Assembly (NCBI GenBank): GCA_003481775.1
Contig: QULU01000034.1
Coordinates: 1 to 54,105, forward strand
Reading direction: 5' to 3'
Source: Clostridiaceae bacterium OM02-2AC
Lineage (GTDB): Bacteria; Bacillota_I; Bacilli_A; Erysipelotrichales; Erysipelotrichaceae
DNA length: 54,105 bases
This document shows positions 38,585 to 45,997 of the stretch, in pieces. Below the pieces are notes generated by a model. The model was not told where the DNA came from and did not search any database. It saw nothing but the letters and a program-made list of their open reading frames with translations. Each line of letters starts with the position of its first letter. Position 1 is the first letter of the stretch. The position numbers and the translations under genes are program-made.

Positions 38585-39196
38585 ATGAATATCAACTGGA
38601 TCTGGTATCTGGGGCTGGGGTATCTGCTGGGTTCTATCCCGTTTGCCCTCGTCATCGGAAAGCTTTTCTATAAGACAGACGTCCGCAATTTCGGAAGCGG
38701 CAATCTGGGTGGTACCAATGCAGGACGTGTGTTAGGAAAAAAAGCCGGAATTTCAGTCATTGTCTGTGATGTATTGAAGGTTGTGGTCGCTGTCGGTGTC
38801 GTTTCCTGCTTCGATCTGGAAGCGAGCATATGGGCAGGCTTTGCGGCTGCGTTCGGTCACTGCTATCCGGTATTTGCGGGATTTCGCGGCGGAAAAGCAG
38901 TTGCGACGATGTTTGGATTTCTGTTATCGACATCTATCTTTACCTTCCAGAGTGCGTGGTATCTGATTGTGCCGTTCGCAGTATTTCTGGTGGTGCTGTA
39001 CGCAGGAAAGATGGTATCACTGGCCAGCATGTGTGCTGCGCTTACCAGCAGTATCTATATCACTTATATGCAGCTGCACATAAGTGTGGAGATTGTCGCT
39101 GCCAGCTGGCTGCTGACAATTCTGGTGATTTACCGTCACCGAGCAAATATCGTAAAGATCAAAAACGGTACGGAAAACAAAATATCCTGGCTGTGA
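38585..39196 (+). CDS. plsY: Acyl-phosphate:glycerol-3-phosphate acyltransferase PlsY
   Basis: 203-aa inner-membrane enzyme with about five helices. NFGSGNLGGTNAGRVLG (35-51) and the FAAAFGHCYPVF and FRGGKAVAT loops (about 87-108) are the conserved PlsY motifs. It starts phospholipid synthesis by moving acyl groups from acyl-phosphate to glycerol-3-phosphate. Divergent from parE as in many Firmicutes; GAGGTG precedes the start, and TAAAAT at 38552-38557 could be its -10 box. Confidence 0.95.
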   Translation: MNINWIWYLGLGYLLGSIPFALVIGKLFYKTDVRNFGSGNLGGTNAGRVLGKKAGISVIVCDVLKVVVAVGVVSCFDLEASIWAGFAAAFGHCYPVFAGFRGGKAVATMFGFLLSTSIFTFQSAWYLIVPFAVFLVVLYAGKMVSLASMCAALTSSIYITYMQLHISVEIVAASWLLTILVIYRHRANIVKIKNGTENKISWL

Positions 39197-39210
39197 TGAA
39201 AACAGGAAAA

Positions 39211-39250
39211 AGTGCAGACTGACATATGCGCCGCTGCACTTCTTTTTTTT
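39211..39250 (+). terminator. Terminator of plsY
   Basis: AAGTGCAG pairs with CTGCACTT, followed by a long T-run. Confidence 0.8.
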
Positions 39251-39348
39251 GCTTATCTGTATATATCTCATACTATTTCTTCATGGTTAAGACGATAGCA
39301 CATCCAGCATATGTTACACAATATCCACACCCCTATGTCCTGACAGCG

Positions 39349-40209
39349 TCAGACATCCACACCGTATTTCACAATCAGCTCACGCTGAAGCTTTGCGGAT
39401 ATACCTTGCAGCTTTCGCATTTTGGCATCATAGCGTTCACAATCCTGCAGATGAAGCTCCTTGGTAAATGTATCATATGGAAGCTGTCCCAGAAAGCTCT
39501 TTTCTTCTAAATCATAAAAGGCCGCATACCATGTATCTATCTGTATGTCCGTTCCACTTACCGGATCCTTCATCCCAAAGGGTGCCTCCGGTTTGATTGG
39601 CAGCAGACTGTCTACGGTGGAGGTTATCGTGTATACACCAAAGAATCCATTCTCCTTCTGATAGATACGTGGTGCTGCATAATAAACATCCTGCTTCTGA
39701 TGATTATGCAGCCATGCACCGAAATCCTCCTGCATCTCCGCATGATCCTGCGGTTCAAACCACAATGGATGCATAGCGGAAAAGAAACAGCCCTCCGCAT
39801 GCTCCTTTAGAAAGGAGTCCAGACACTCGTCACTGAACGTGATAAGGCGCGGCTTACTGTCTGGAATGCTTCGCAGCTCCTGCATTTCCCCATCCTGTTC
39901 AAAGGCACTCGTTTTCCAGCATTTACATAAATGCTGAATCAGAGCATAAAAGGCTTCGATTTCCTGATGACAGGTTGGCAGCAGCAGATACAGCTCCACC
40001 TCATACGGCTGCTTCCAGACCACCTGTATTCCTCTTGCGATACACGCAGGGTCATACAGAATAAAATCATCTGCTGCTTCTGTTTCCAGTGGCTGCATGC
40101 GCCAGGCACTGTCCATGACACCGACCTGCAGTCCGGTTTCCAGAAAATCGTGCATGCTCAGCTTCTTCTTGAAAATCCCTCTATTTACAATTTTAATATC
40201 TACACTCAT
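39349..40209 (-). CDS. DUF4299-like hypothetical protein
   Basis: 286-aa soluble protein resembling the DUF4299 family (family recalled, not searched). No signal peptide or membrane helix; the N-terminal DIKIVNRGIFKKKLSMHDFL may be a small alpha/beta domain, and the later part is rich in aromatic residues. Its ATG overlaps the stop of the Crp-family gene (ATGA), so both proteins are made together. Function unknown; it may be regulated by, or work with, the regulator. Confidence 0.6.
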   Translation of the reverse strand: MSVDIKIVNRGIFKKKLSMHDFLETGLQVGVMDSAWRMQPLETEAADDFILYDPACIARGIQVVWKQPYEVELYLLLPTCHQEIEAFYALIQHLCKCWKTSAFEQDGEMQELRSIPDSKPRLITFSDECLDSFLKEHAEGCFFSAMHPLWFEPQDHAEMQEDFGAWLHNHQKQDVYYAAPRIYQKENGFFGVYTITSTVDSLLPIKPEAPFGMKDPVSGTDIQIDTWYAAFYDLEEKSFLGQLPYDTFTKELHLQDCERYDAKMRKLQGISAKLQRELIVKYGVDV

Positions 40210-40880
40210 GATGCAATACCTCCATAGATGTCTCTTCCAAGCGCCTGCAGTTGTTTGCGGTTATTGATTCGGTAGACGCCTTTTTCACACTTGCACAGCA
40301 GTCCCTGCTCACAAAACTGTGCCAGACAACGCTGCAGCTGCCGATAGCTGCAGCCAATCAGACTGCTAACCTCGCCATGATCCTCCTTGAATTCCTCCTG
40401 TTCACACACGGCCATCAAATAAGATGCCAGACGATTTTCTACCGGATAGGAAAGCGAGATGGATGCGTTGCGATTACTGTTTTTCAGCTTTTCCGACAGC
40501 TCGGATACCAGATATTGCAGGAAGCGGACATCCTGCCGCAATGACCGTTCACAGCGTACCAGCGGCAGCTGCAGTACAATCACCTCACACAGTGCCTCCA
40601 CTTCATTCAGCACAGGCATCTGCTTCCACAGCTCCACCTCGCCAAGGATGCTGAGCGGATACAGGAAGGAATGCAGTATCGTTTGTCCATTTGCGCTGAT
40701 ATAGCTGGTTTTTGCCTTTCCCTTTACCAGAAACAAAAGATGCTGCAGCTTTGCATCCGCATGCAGAAGAATATCCCGCCGTTTGTATATCTTTAATTCC
40801 AGCATGGATTGATGCTGTTCCTCCAGAATCTGATCAAGTCCGTATTTCCGTATATAAGCAGCTGCCGTTTTTTCCATCAT
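40206..40880 (-). CDS. Crp/Fnr-family transcription regulator
   Basis: About 224 aa. An N-terminal cyclic-nucleotide-type beta-barrel (about 25-115, with LLFLVKGKAKTSYIS and LGEVELW) and a C-terminal winged helix (about 165-212) with the recognition segment SLIGCSYRQLQRCL. The Fnr iron-sulphur cysteines are not arranged as in Fnr, so it is a Crp- or YeiL-type regulator of unknown ligand. Three ATGs are consecutive; the middle one has the best spacing to GGAG. Divergent from the YdcZ pair, with a GACATATGTC palindrome (40962-40971) between. Confidence 0.85.
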   Translation of the reverse strand: MMEKTAAAYIRKYGLDQILEEQHQSMLELKIYKRRDILLHADAKLQHLLFLVKGKAKTSYISANGQTILHSFLYPLSILGEVELWKQMPVLNEVEALCEVIVLQLPLVRCERSLRQDVRFLQYLVSELSEKLKNSNRNASISLSYPVENRLASYLMAVCEQEEFKEDHGEVSSLIGCSYRQLQRCLAQFCEQGLLCKCEKGVYRINNRKQLQALGRDIYGGIAS

Positions 40881-40961
40881 CATTCTCCATCCGTTTTAGA
40901 AAGGGAATACGCATCCTGTATCGCCTTCCCCTTTTGCATATTTACTTTCTATCCTCATTAT

Positions 40962-40971
40962 GACATATGTC
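40962..40971. promoter_or_regulatory. Palindrome between Crp-family gene and transporter pair
   Basis: GACATATGTC, a perfect 10-bp palindrome in the divergent control region; could be the binding site of the Crp-type regulator. Confidence 0.35.
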
Positions 40972-41019
40972 CTATGCGTGTTCAAGAAAAATCCGTATTC
41001 TTATATACGAGGTGATTAT

Positions 41020-41439
41020 ATGGCAATTCGTATGGCTATACTCAGTGGAATCGTAGTCAGTGTTATGATGGTGTTTAACGGACGGCTCTCAGATGCTACA
41101 GGGCTGTATACTGCAACGGCACTGATTCATGCCAGTGGGTTATTGACGATGTGTATCGTTTTAAAAGTAAAGCACATCTCTCTTCGTAAGCTCCCTCGTG
41201 CCTCCTGGTTATTGTATATGGGAGGTGTGATTGGAGTATTTACTGTTTTCTTTAACAATCTGACCATCACCGTTCTGGGCGCATCCCTTGTAAGCGCACT
41301 GGGATTGTGCGGCCAGATTCTAACATCGCTCGTACTGGAACAGAGCCAGGCGTTCGGCGTACAAAAGCAGAAGCTGCAGCCGATGAAGCTGGTAGCCCTG
41401 TTCATCATCTTAGTGGGAATTGGAGTGATGCTGGAATGA
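41020..41439 (+). CDS. YdcZ/DUF606-type DMT transporter, subunit 1
   Basis: 139-aa protein of about five helices; MAIRMAILSG opens the first helix and the family-typical NGRLSDATG and VSALGLCGQILTSLVLE motifs follow. DUF606 proteins are half-size members of the drug/metabolite transporter superfamily. GAGGTG lies before the ATG. A second half follows with an ATGA overlap, so the pair probably forms a heterodimer. Substrate unknown. Confidence 0.82.
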   Translation: MAIRMAILSGIVVSVMMVFNGRLSDATGLYTATALIHASGLLTMCIVLKVKHISLRKLPRASWLLYMGGVIGVFTVFFNNLTITVLGASLVSALGLCGQILTSLVLEQSQAFGVQKQKLQPMKLVALFIILVGIGVMLE

Positions 41440-41888
41440 GTACTCTGTTTTCGGTAATGCTTGCACTGCTGGCCGGGGTCAGTATCGTAATCAGCCGCAG
41501 TATAAATGCCCTGCTCGCAGAAAAAATCGGCGCCCTGTCCGGCAGCTTTTTCAATTATGCAACAGGGCTTATAGCAAGTGTAGTATTCCTGCTGCTGTTT
41601 GGCTTATCCACGCTCTCCTCTGTTTCACTCTTACAGGATAGCGGGAATATGATACTGCTGCTAGGCGGGGTGATTGGTGTAATCAATATTATTTTGCTGA
41701 ATCGTATCGTATCCTTGATTCCTCCGCTGCAGCTGACGCTGATCGTGTTCACTGCACAGCTGGCAAGCGGTATGCTGCTGGATTATTTTCTGCTGGACCT
41801 GTTTTCCATACGCAAGCTGATTGGCTGCAGCATTGTGATAATCGGCTTGCTGATTCACACCTATGCACAAGGGAAACCGGCAGCCTGA
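41436..41888 (+). CDS. YdcZ/DUF606-type DMT transporter, subunit 2
   Basis: 150-aa second half-transporter with the same five-helix plan (AGVSIVISRSINALLAEK, then GSFFNYATGLIAS). It overlaps the first by the ATGA junction and uses an upstream GGAG. Diverged from its partner, as expected for an obligate heterodimer. Confidence 0.82.
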   Translation: MSTLFSVMLALLAGVSIVISRSINALLAEKIGALSGSFFNYATGLIASVVFLLLFGLSTLSSVSLLQDSGNMILLLGGVIGVINIILLNRIVSLIPPLQLTLIVFTAQLASGMLLDYFLLDLFSIRKLIGCSIVIIGLLIHTYAQGKPAA

Positions 41889-42005
41889 GTCTTCACAGTC
41901 TCATAGGGGAACAAGCGCTTCCCTCTTTGTTTCTGATCATAATGAAAGCTGCTTCCAATATGACAGGTGATAAAAAGAAATACTGCAGCGCATACAACCA
42001 TCATA

Positions 42006-42060
42006 AAAAGAAATCTTATCTATGTTTCCATATCGGAATACAGAGAAAGATTTCTTTTTT
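42006..42060 (+). terminator. Terminator of the YdcZ pair
   Basis: AAAAGAAATCTT (42006-42017) pairs with AAAGATTTCTTTT starting at 42046, ending in T residues. Confidence 0.7.
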
Positions 42061-42165
42061 CATGTCTGCAGCAAATCAGCCGTATCAATACGAGAAGCGA
42101 AAAGAATGATCAAGCAAATGCATTTTCACACCTGTGTTTGCAGAAGCAGCTGACATAGCATGGAT

Positions 42166-42318
42166 TCAAAGGTACATCATTGCAAGCAGTATCAGAAGAA
42201 CAACAACTACGAGTACACCTCCGCCGATGATATAGCTACTGTATGTTTTGTGTAAATCCTGTTGTTTGGAAACCCATGTTTTGTTCAAATCCTTTGTTTC
42301 CTTTGAAATTTGAGACAT
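42166..42318 (-). CDS. Small tail-anchored membrane protein, 50 aa
   Basis: A soluble N-terminal half (MSQISKETKDLNKTWVSKQQ) and one C-terminal hydrophobic helix (about 29-50). GAAGGTGG precedes the ATG at 42318; the frame extends to 42348 without support. No family known. Confidence 0.6.
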   Translation of the reverse strand: MSQISKETKDLNKTWVSKQQDLHKTYSSYIIGGGVLVVVVLLILLAMMYL

Positions 42319-42348
42319 ACGTCCACCTTCCTTCCAGTTGCTTTTCAT

Positions 42349-42939
42349 GCCTGTTACAATACATCAACAAAGTCGAATTGCTGCAGTAGAACGTAAATAC
42401 GAAGTGTGGAAATTTTGTATAGCAAGATCATTACATACCGGGACTGCGGTCTTTTTCAGCTCCTGCATATAACCTTTATGCACACGCTGCACAGGTTCTG
42501 CTAGTCAGCACATAGCCTCCTGCATGCAAAGCAGCAGCCTTCTCTATATCTTATATATAGCACATTTTTCATAAAAATACAATGATAAGTGGTCTTACAC
42601 TGTTATTCCTGTACATACTGCAGGTCTTATGGTGCAGCACATTCCTACTTGGAAACGGTATACTGCAGCATGCAGTCGTGTTTTACCATATACCAAAGAG
42701 GTTTGAACACCATGATGGAGCTAAAAATTTTCTGCTATGTATGCGCATAAGATGCAATCTGCTGTATAAATTATGAAAATATTTTGAGCTGTGAAGCCCA
42801 AGTGCTATAAGAAAAAGAAAGCACACTGTTGTGAAAGAACATGTCCTCGCTGAACCATTTGTTCTGAAAAGAACCTGCCGCTCAGACAGGTCCTTCCCTT
42901 TTATGCTATCATCGGCAAATGCATAGAATGCTGTATGCT
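42349..42939. other. Intergenic region, no gene seen
   Basis: About 590 bases. A 64-codon plus-strand frame from 42582 has no ribosome site. An ACCTG/CAGGT hairpin near 42870-42888 is a weak candidate terminator for the ABC-F gene. Confidence 0.4.
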
Positions 42940-43662
42940 TTACAGAATCTTTGTTGTCCATTCCTCCAGATTCCAAACCTCATCGACGATATCTTCATAA
43001 AAATCCGGATTATGAGACACCAGCAGAATCGTTCCCTTGTAAGCCTTTAATGCCCGCTTCAATTCCTCCTTGGCATCCACATCCAGATGGTTGGTCGGCT
43101 CATCCAGAATCAGAATCATCGGATTTTCCAGCAGCAGCTTGCATAGCAGCACCTTGGAACGCTGTCCTCCACTCAGCATGGTAACATCCTTTTCCAAGCC
43201 GATATCCAGCAATCCCAGTCCCTGTGCAACCTCCTGTATTCTGGCATCTATCATATAAAAACCGCTATGCTCCAGAATATCCTGAATTTCTCCAACATCC
43301 TGCAGAAGCTCATTCATCCGCTCCTCACTGCAGTCTCCCATCTCTTCGTATTTCTGCAGCATTTCCGCCTCCAGCTCAAACAGGTGGGAAAAGGCGTCCT
43401 GCAGCACCTCACGAATGGTCTTTCCCTTTTCCAGAACCGTATGCTGATCCAGATAACCGCGGGTGATTCTGCGGCACCAGGCAACACGCCCTTCCTCTGG
43501 AACCAGCTTTCCTGTCAGTATATTCAGAAAGGTTGATTTCCCTTCCCCGTTGGCTCCGACAAGACCAACATGCTCACCGCTCAACAGGCGAAAGGATACA
43601 TTCTCCAGAATCTGTCTTCCGCCGAAGCTGTGCGATACATTTTCTACCGTAACAATACTCAT
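42940..43662 (-). CDS. Single-domain ABC-F protein, apparent internal fusion
   Basis: 240 aa with one ATP-binding cassette: Walker A GANGEGKS (36-43), signature LSGGQ (163-167), Walker B ILILDE (183-188), switch His217. ABC-F ribosome-protection factors normally have two cassettes in about 520-540 aa. Residues 1-165 look like the first cassette of such a protein (MSIVTVENVSHSFGG.., KYEEMGDCSEE insert), whereas NHLDVDAKEELKRALKAYKG to the end EEWTTKIL looks like the end of the second. The gene thus appears to be an in-frame deletion joining the two cassettes near residues 165-190. Start set by GGAGGTAGG. Confidence 0.8.
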   Translation of the reverse strand: MSIVTVENVSHSFGGRQILENVSFRLLSGEHVGLVGANGEGKSTFLNILTGKLVPEEGRVAWCRRITRGYLDQHTVLEKGKTIREVLQDAFSHLFELEAEMLQKYEEMGDCSEERMNELLQDVGEIQDILEHSGFYMIDARIQEVAQGLGLLDIGLEKDVTMLSGGQRSKVLLCKLLLENPMILILDEPTNHLDVDAKEELKRALKAYKGTILLVSHNPDFYEDIVDEVWNLEEWTTKIL

Positions 43663-43991
43663 ACCTACCTCCACAATGCTTACCCTGACAAGTATACCAT
43701 GTGCACCATTCGTATGCAATCTTGCTTTCCGTTTGTAGTTTTATAAATTGTCCAACATACAGATGAATCATAAAAGAAGCAAGCATACAGACGATTCCTA
43801 GGAGAAGGCATGTATATGCGGATTTAAGCATGTACCTGAAGTGCTTTGTGAGACGAATACAAAAAAAGGATAAGCACGCTAAAAGCAAGGCTCATCCATT
43901 CTAGGATACAACACTCATCCTACTATATACTACTCCATAACACTCCATGTGCATGGATATCCTGCTGTTCAACCAATACACCAGGTCACAC
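43663..43991. other. Intergenic region, no gene seen
   Basis: Spacer of about 330 bases between the ABC-F gene and the lipoprotein gene. A minus-strand frame spanning it starts without a ribosome site. Confidence 0.4.
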
Positions 43992-45263
43992 TCATGCGGG
44001 GGTAAGATATTGTACAGGATACTCCAGATGATAAAATCTCTGTGTATCATTCATTTCATCCACAACCGTGATCACACTGCATAGAACATAGCCCTGATCA
44101 GCTTCTATTCGGATGGAAGCTTCTTTTCCTTTGTTTAATTTACCATATAAATCCGCATTTTCTATCTTTAAATTCCCCTTTGCATCTATCCACATATATT
44201 TACCACCCTCAAAGTTGCCGCTGAAATACATAAGATTATCACTCAGCTGCGAGGAAAATTCAATATGCTCTGGCACAGTATCTATGATTTTACGCTTTTT
44301 CGTCTTTAGATCCAGTATGTAATTTGCATCCTCTGATTTCTTATACAGAATAACATTCTCAAGAAGGTAGCCACGGACAGATTCATCTTTTGCTACTGTA
44401 TGTGTTTTCCATTTCCCATTTATCAGATAATGCAAGACCTGCTTATCCGGACATACTTCCTGAAAAAGGATTGTTCCGGAAGGCTGCACATACATCTCAG
44501 TTGTCCCCAGATAGCTTCCTTCCTTCTGACTCCAGTTATGATATCCAGCATACGGAGCATGAAACGAAAAAAGTGTTTTTTCGCTATCGTTTTCCCTGCT
44601 TATCATCTTCTGACGAAGTTCATATTGCTCCTGTTTGCCCGTCACTGCTTTTACATCACATAAAAAATAATAAAGAATACCCTGATTTACTGTGAATCTA
44701 GGACGAAATTCAGAATAATTGTCATTTGTAATCGTATGCAGTACTTCCTGCTTACCGTCTTTTTCCTTCATTATTTTAACTGTGCCTGGTTCCTCTTCCT
44801 CTAAATCAAGGACAGCATAATAACTAGCATTTTCAAATTCGATATAATCGACCACCCATACCTTTTCTTTGAATTCCTTTTTTAACATCAATTCCTCTGT
44901 CTTAAAATCATAGCTATAAATTTTTCTTGCATAATGCCATCCACCGGCTACACTCTTACCATAATACGGATTATATAATATGATAATATATGCTTTTTGA
45001 TTCCCGACAATATATTGCTTATACTCCCCTTTCGCAAGTGATATGTGTTCAATTTCTGTAATTGTTGTCTCTTTTAATTGCATAGGATTTTCAATATGTA
45101 ACTGCTTATCCTGATAAGCAAATGGAGACTCTGTCTGCATTTCTGTGTCTTTCTTTGAACATGAGGACATTATTATAAACAACAAGAGCGTGCATACAAA
45201 CAGCTTTTTCTTACCAAATATAGCAATCACCCGCCTTCTTAATAGATACCTTATGCGTTCCAT
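43992..45263 (-). CDS. Predicted lipoprotein, hypothetical
   Basis: 423 aa from the ATG at 45263 (AGGA upstream). A basic N-terminus and hydrophobic helix end in IMSSC, a fair lipobox, so it is probably lipid-anchored outside the cell. The rest is beta-rich with repeated short strands (YYAVLDLEEEEPGTVKIM, ILYYFLCDVK, NVILYKKSEDANYILDL), suggesting a beta-propeller such as those of the DUF5050/TolB type. No enzymatic residues stand out. The frame runs 84 bases further upstream without a ribosome site. Confidence 0.7.
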   Translation of the reverse strand: MERIRYLLRRRVIAIFGKKKLFVCTLLLFIIMSSCSKKDTEMQTESPFAYQDKQLHIENPMQLKETTITEIEHISLAKGEYKQYIVGNQKAYIIILYNPYYGKSVAGGWHYARKIYSYDFKTEELMLKKEFKEKVWVVDYIEFENASYYAVLDLEEEEPGTVKIMKEKDGKQEVLHTITNDNYSEFRPRFTVNQGILYYFLCDVKAVTGKQEQYELRQKMISRENDSEKTLFSFHAPYAGYHNWSQKEGSYLGTTEMYVQPSGTILFQEVCPDKQVLHYLINGKWKTHTVAKDESVRGYLLENVILYKKSEDANYILDLKTKKRKIIDTVPEHIEFSSQLSDNLMYFSGNFEGGKYMWIDAKGNLKIENADLYGKLNKGKEASIRIEADQGYVLCSVITVVDEMNDTQRFYHLEYPVQYLTPA

Positions 45264-45422
45264 AAAGCATCCTGTTATATCTGTTGGAAGCATGACCCCA
45301 AGCCTGCGCATACGGTTTCCGGCATTCATAGCCTTCGGGTATTTCACCCGTATGTTCTTCTGCTTGTAATGACATCCACATGCTGCTGAATAGAATTATA
45401 GAAACAACCGGTTCTCGGATGT

Positions 45423-45488
45423 TCAGTATACATTCTCTTCTGCTTCTTTTGTGCTCCCCTTTGTGATCAGTTTCGGAAAGAAAATCAT
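45423..45488 (-). CDS. Possible 21-aa peptide upstream of the lipoprotein
   Basis: MIFFPKLITKGSTKEAEENV plus Tyr, preceded by GGGAGGGATG. Beyond its stop another frame continues for about 70 codons in a different phase (to 45211), so it may be the start of a frameshifted gene. Low confidence. Confidence 0.25.
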   Translation of the reverse strand: MIFFPKLITKGSTKEAEENVY

Positions 45489-45967
45489 ACGCATCCCTCC
45501 CTGTCTTAACACACTATACCATATTCCTTTGATAAAAACACGATTTTGAACAAGTTTAAGACGTATGAAACGCCAATAATTGAAAGGGGTTACTTAAACC
45601 TCAACATTAACATAAATCAGTTTCTTCCAACAGTCGCTTACGTTATCACTTTCCTTTTCGTCCCTTTTTTATAATCTCTACGTGAATTCTGATAACTGCA
45701 GTTCTTCACATGCGGAAAGAACAGTGTAAACAGCGCAGAAGAATATCACTGAAAACGTCTGTATTGTCCGATATGTCATTTAAAACTGTGTGCTCCAAGG
45801 CAGATATGAATTCGTGGAAGCTGTATCTCCTGCTGTAAATCTGATAAAAATTCCTTTTACATAGTTTTCTTGAGATTCCATATACTAAAAGACAGAGCAG
45901 TTTAGAAATATTTAAGAAAGAAATACGACAAAATTACAAAAGCGTAAGGCCCAAAGTCATGAGGATT
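45489..45967. other. Intergenic region, no gene seen
   Basis: Control region between the lipoprotein (minus) and the P-type ATPase (plus); AT-rich. No supported frame. Confidence 0.4.
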
Positions 45968-45976
45968 TGCTATAAT
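45968..45976 (+). promoter_or_regulatory. Extended -10 promoter of the P-type ATPase
   Basis: TGCTATAAT gives a TGn-TATAAT extended -10; no good -35 box. The start codon lies 22 bases further. Confidence 0.5.
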
Positions 45977-45997
45977 ATACATATACGAGGTGATTTC

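Noticed and set aside
42582..42776. 64-codon hydrophobic plus-strand frame
   Set aside because: No ribosome site; the hydrophobic run is short and not followed by a terminator.
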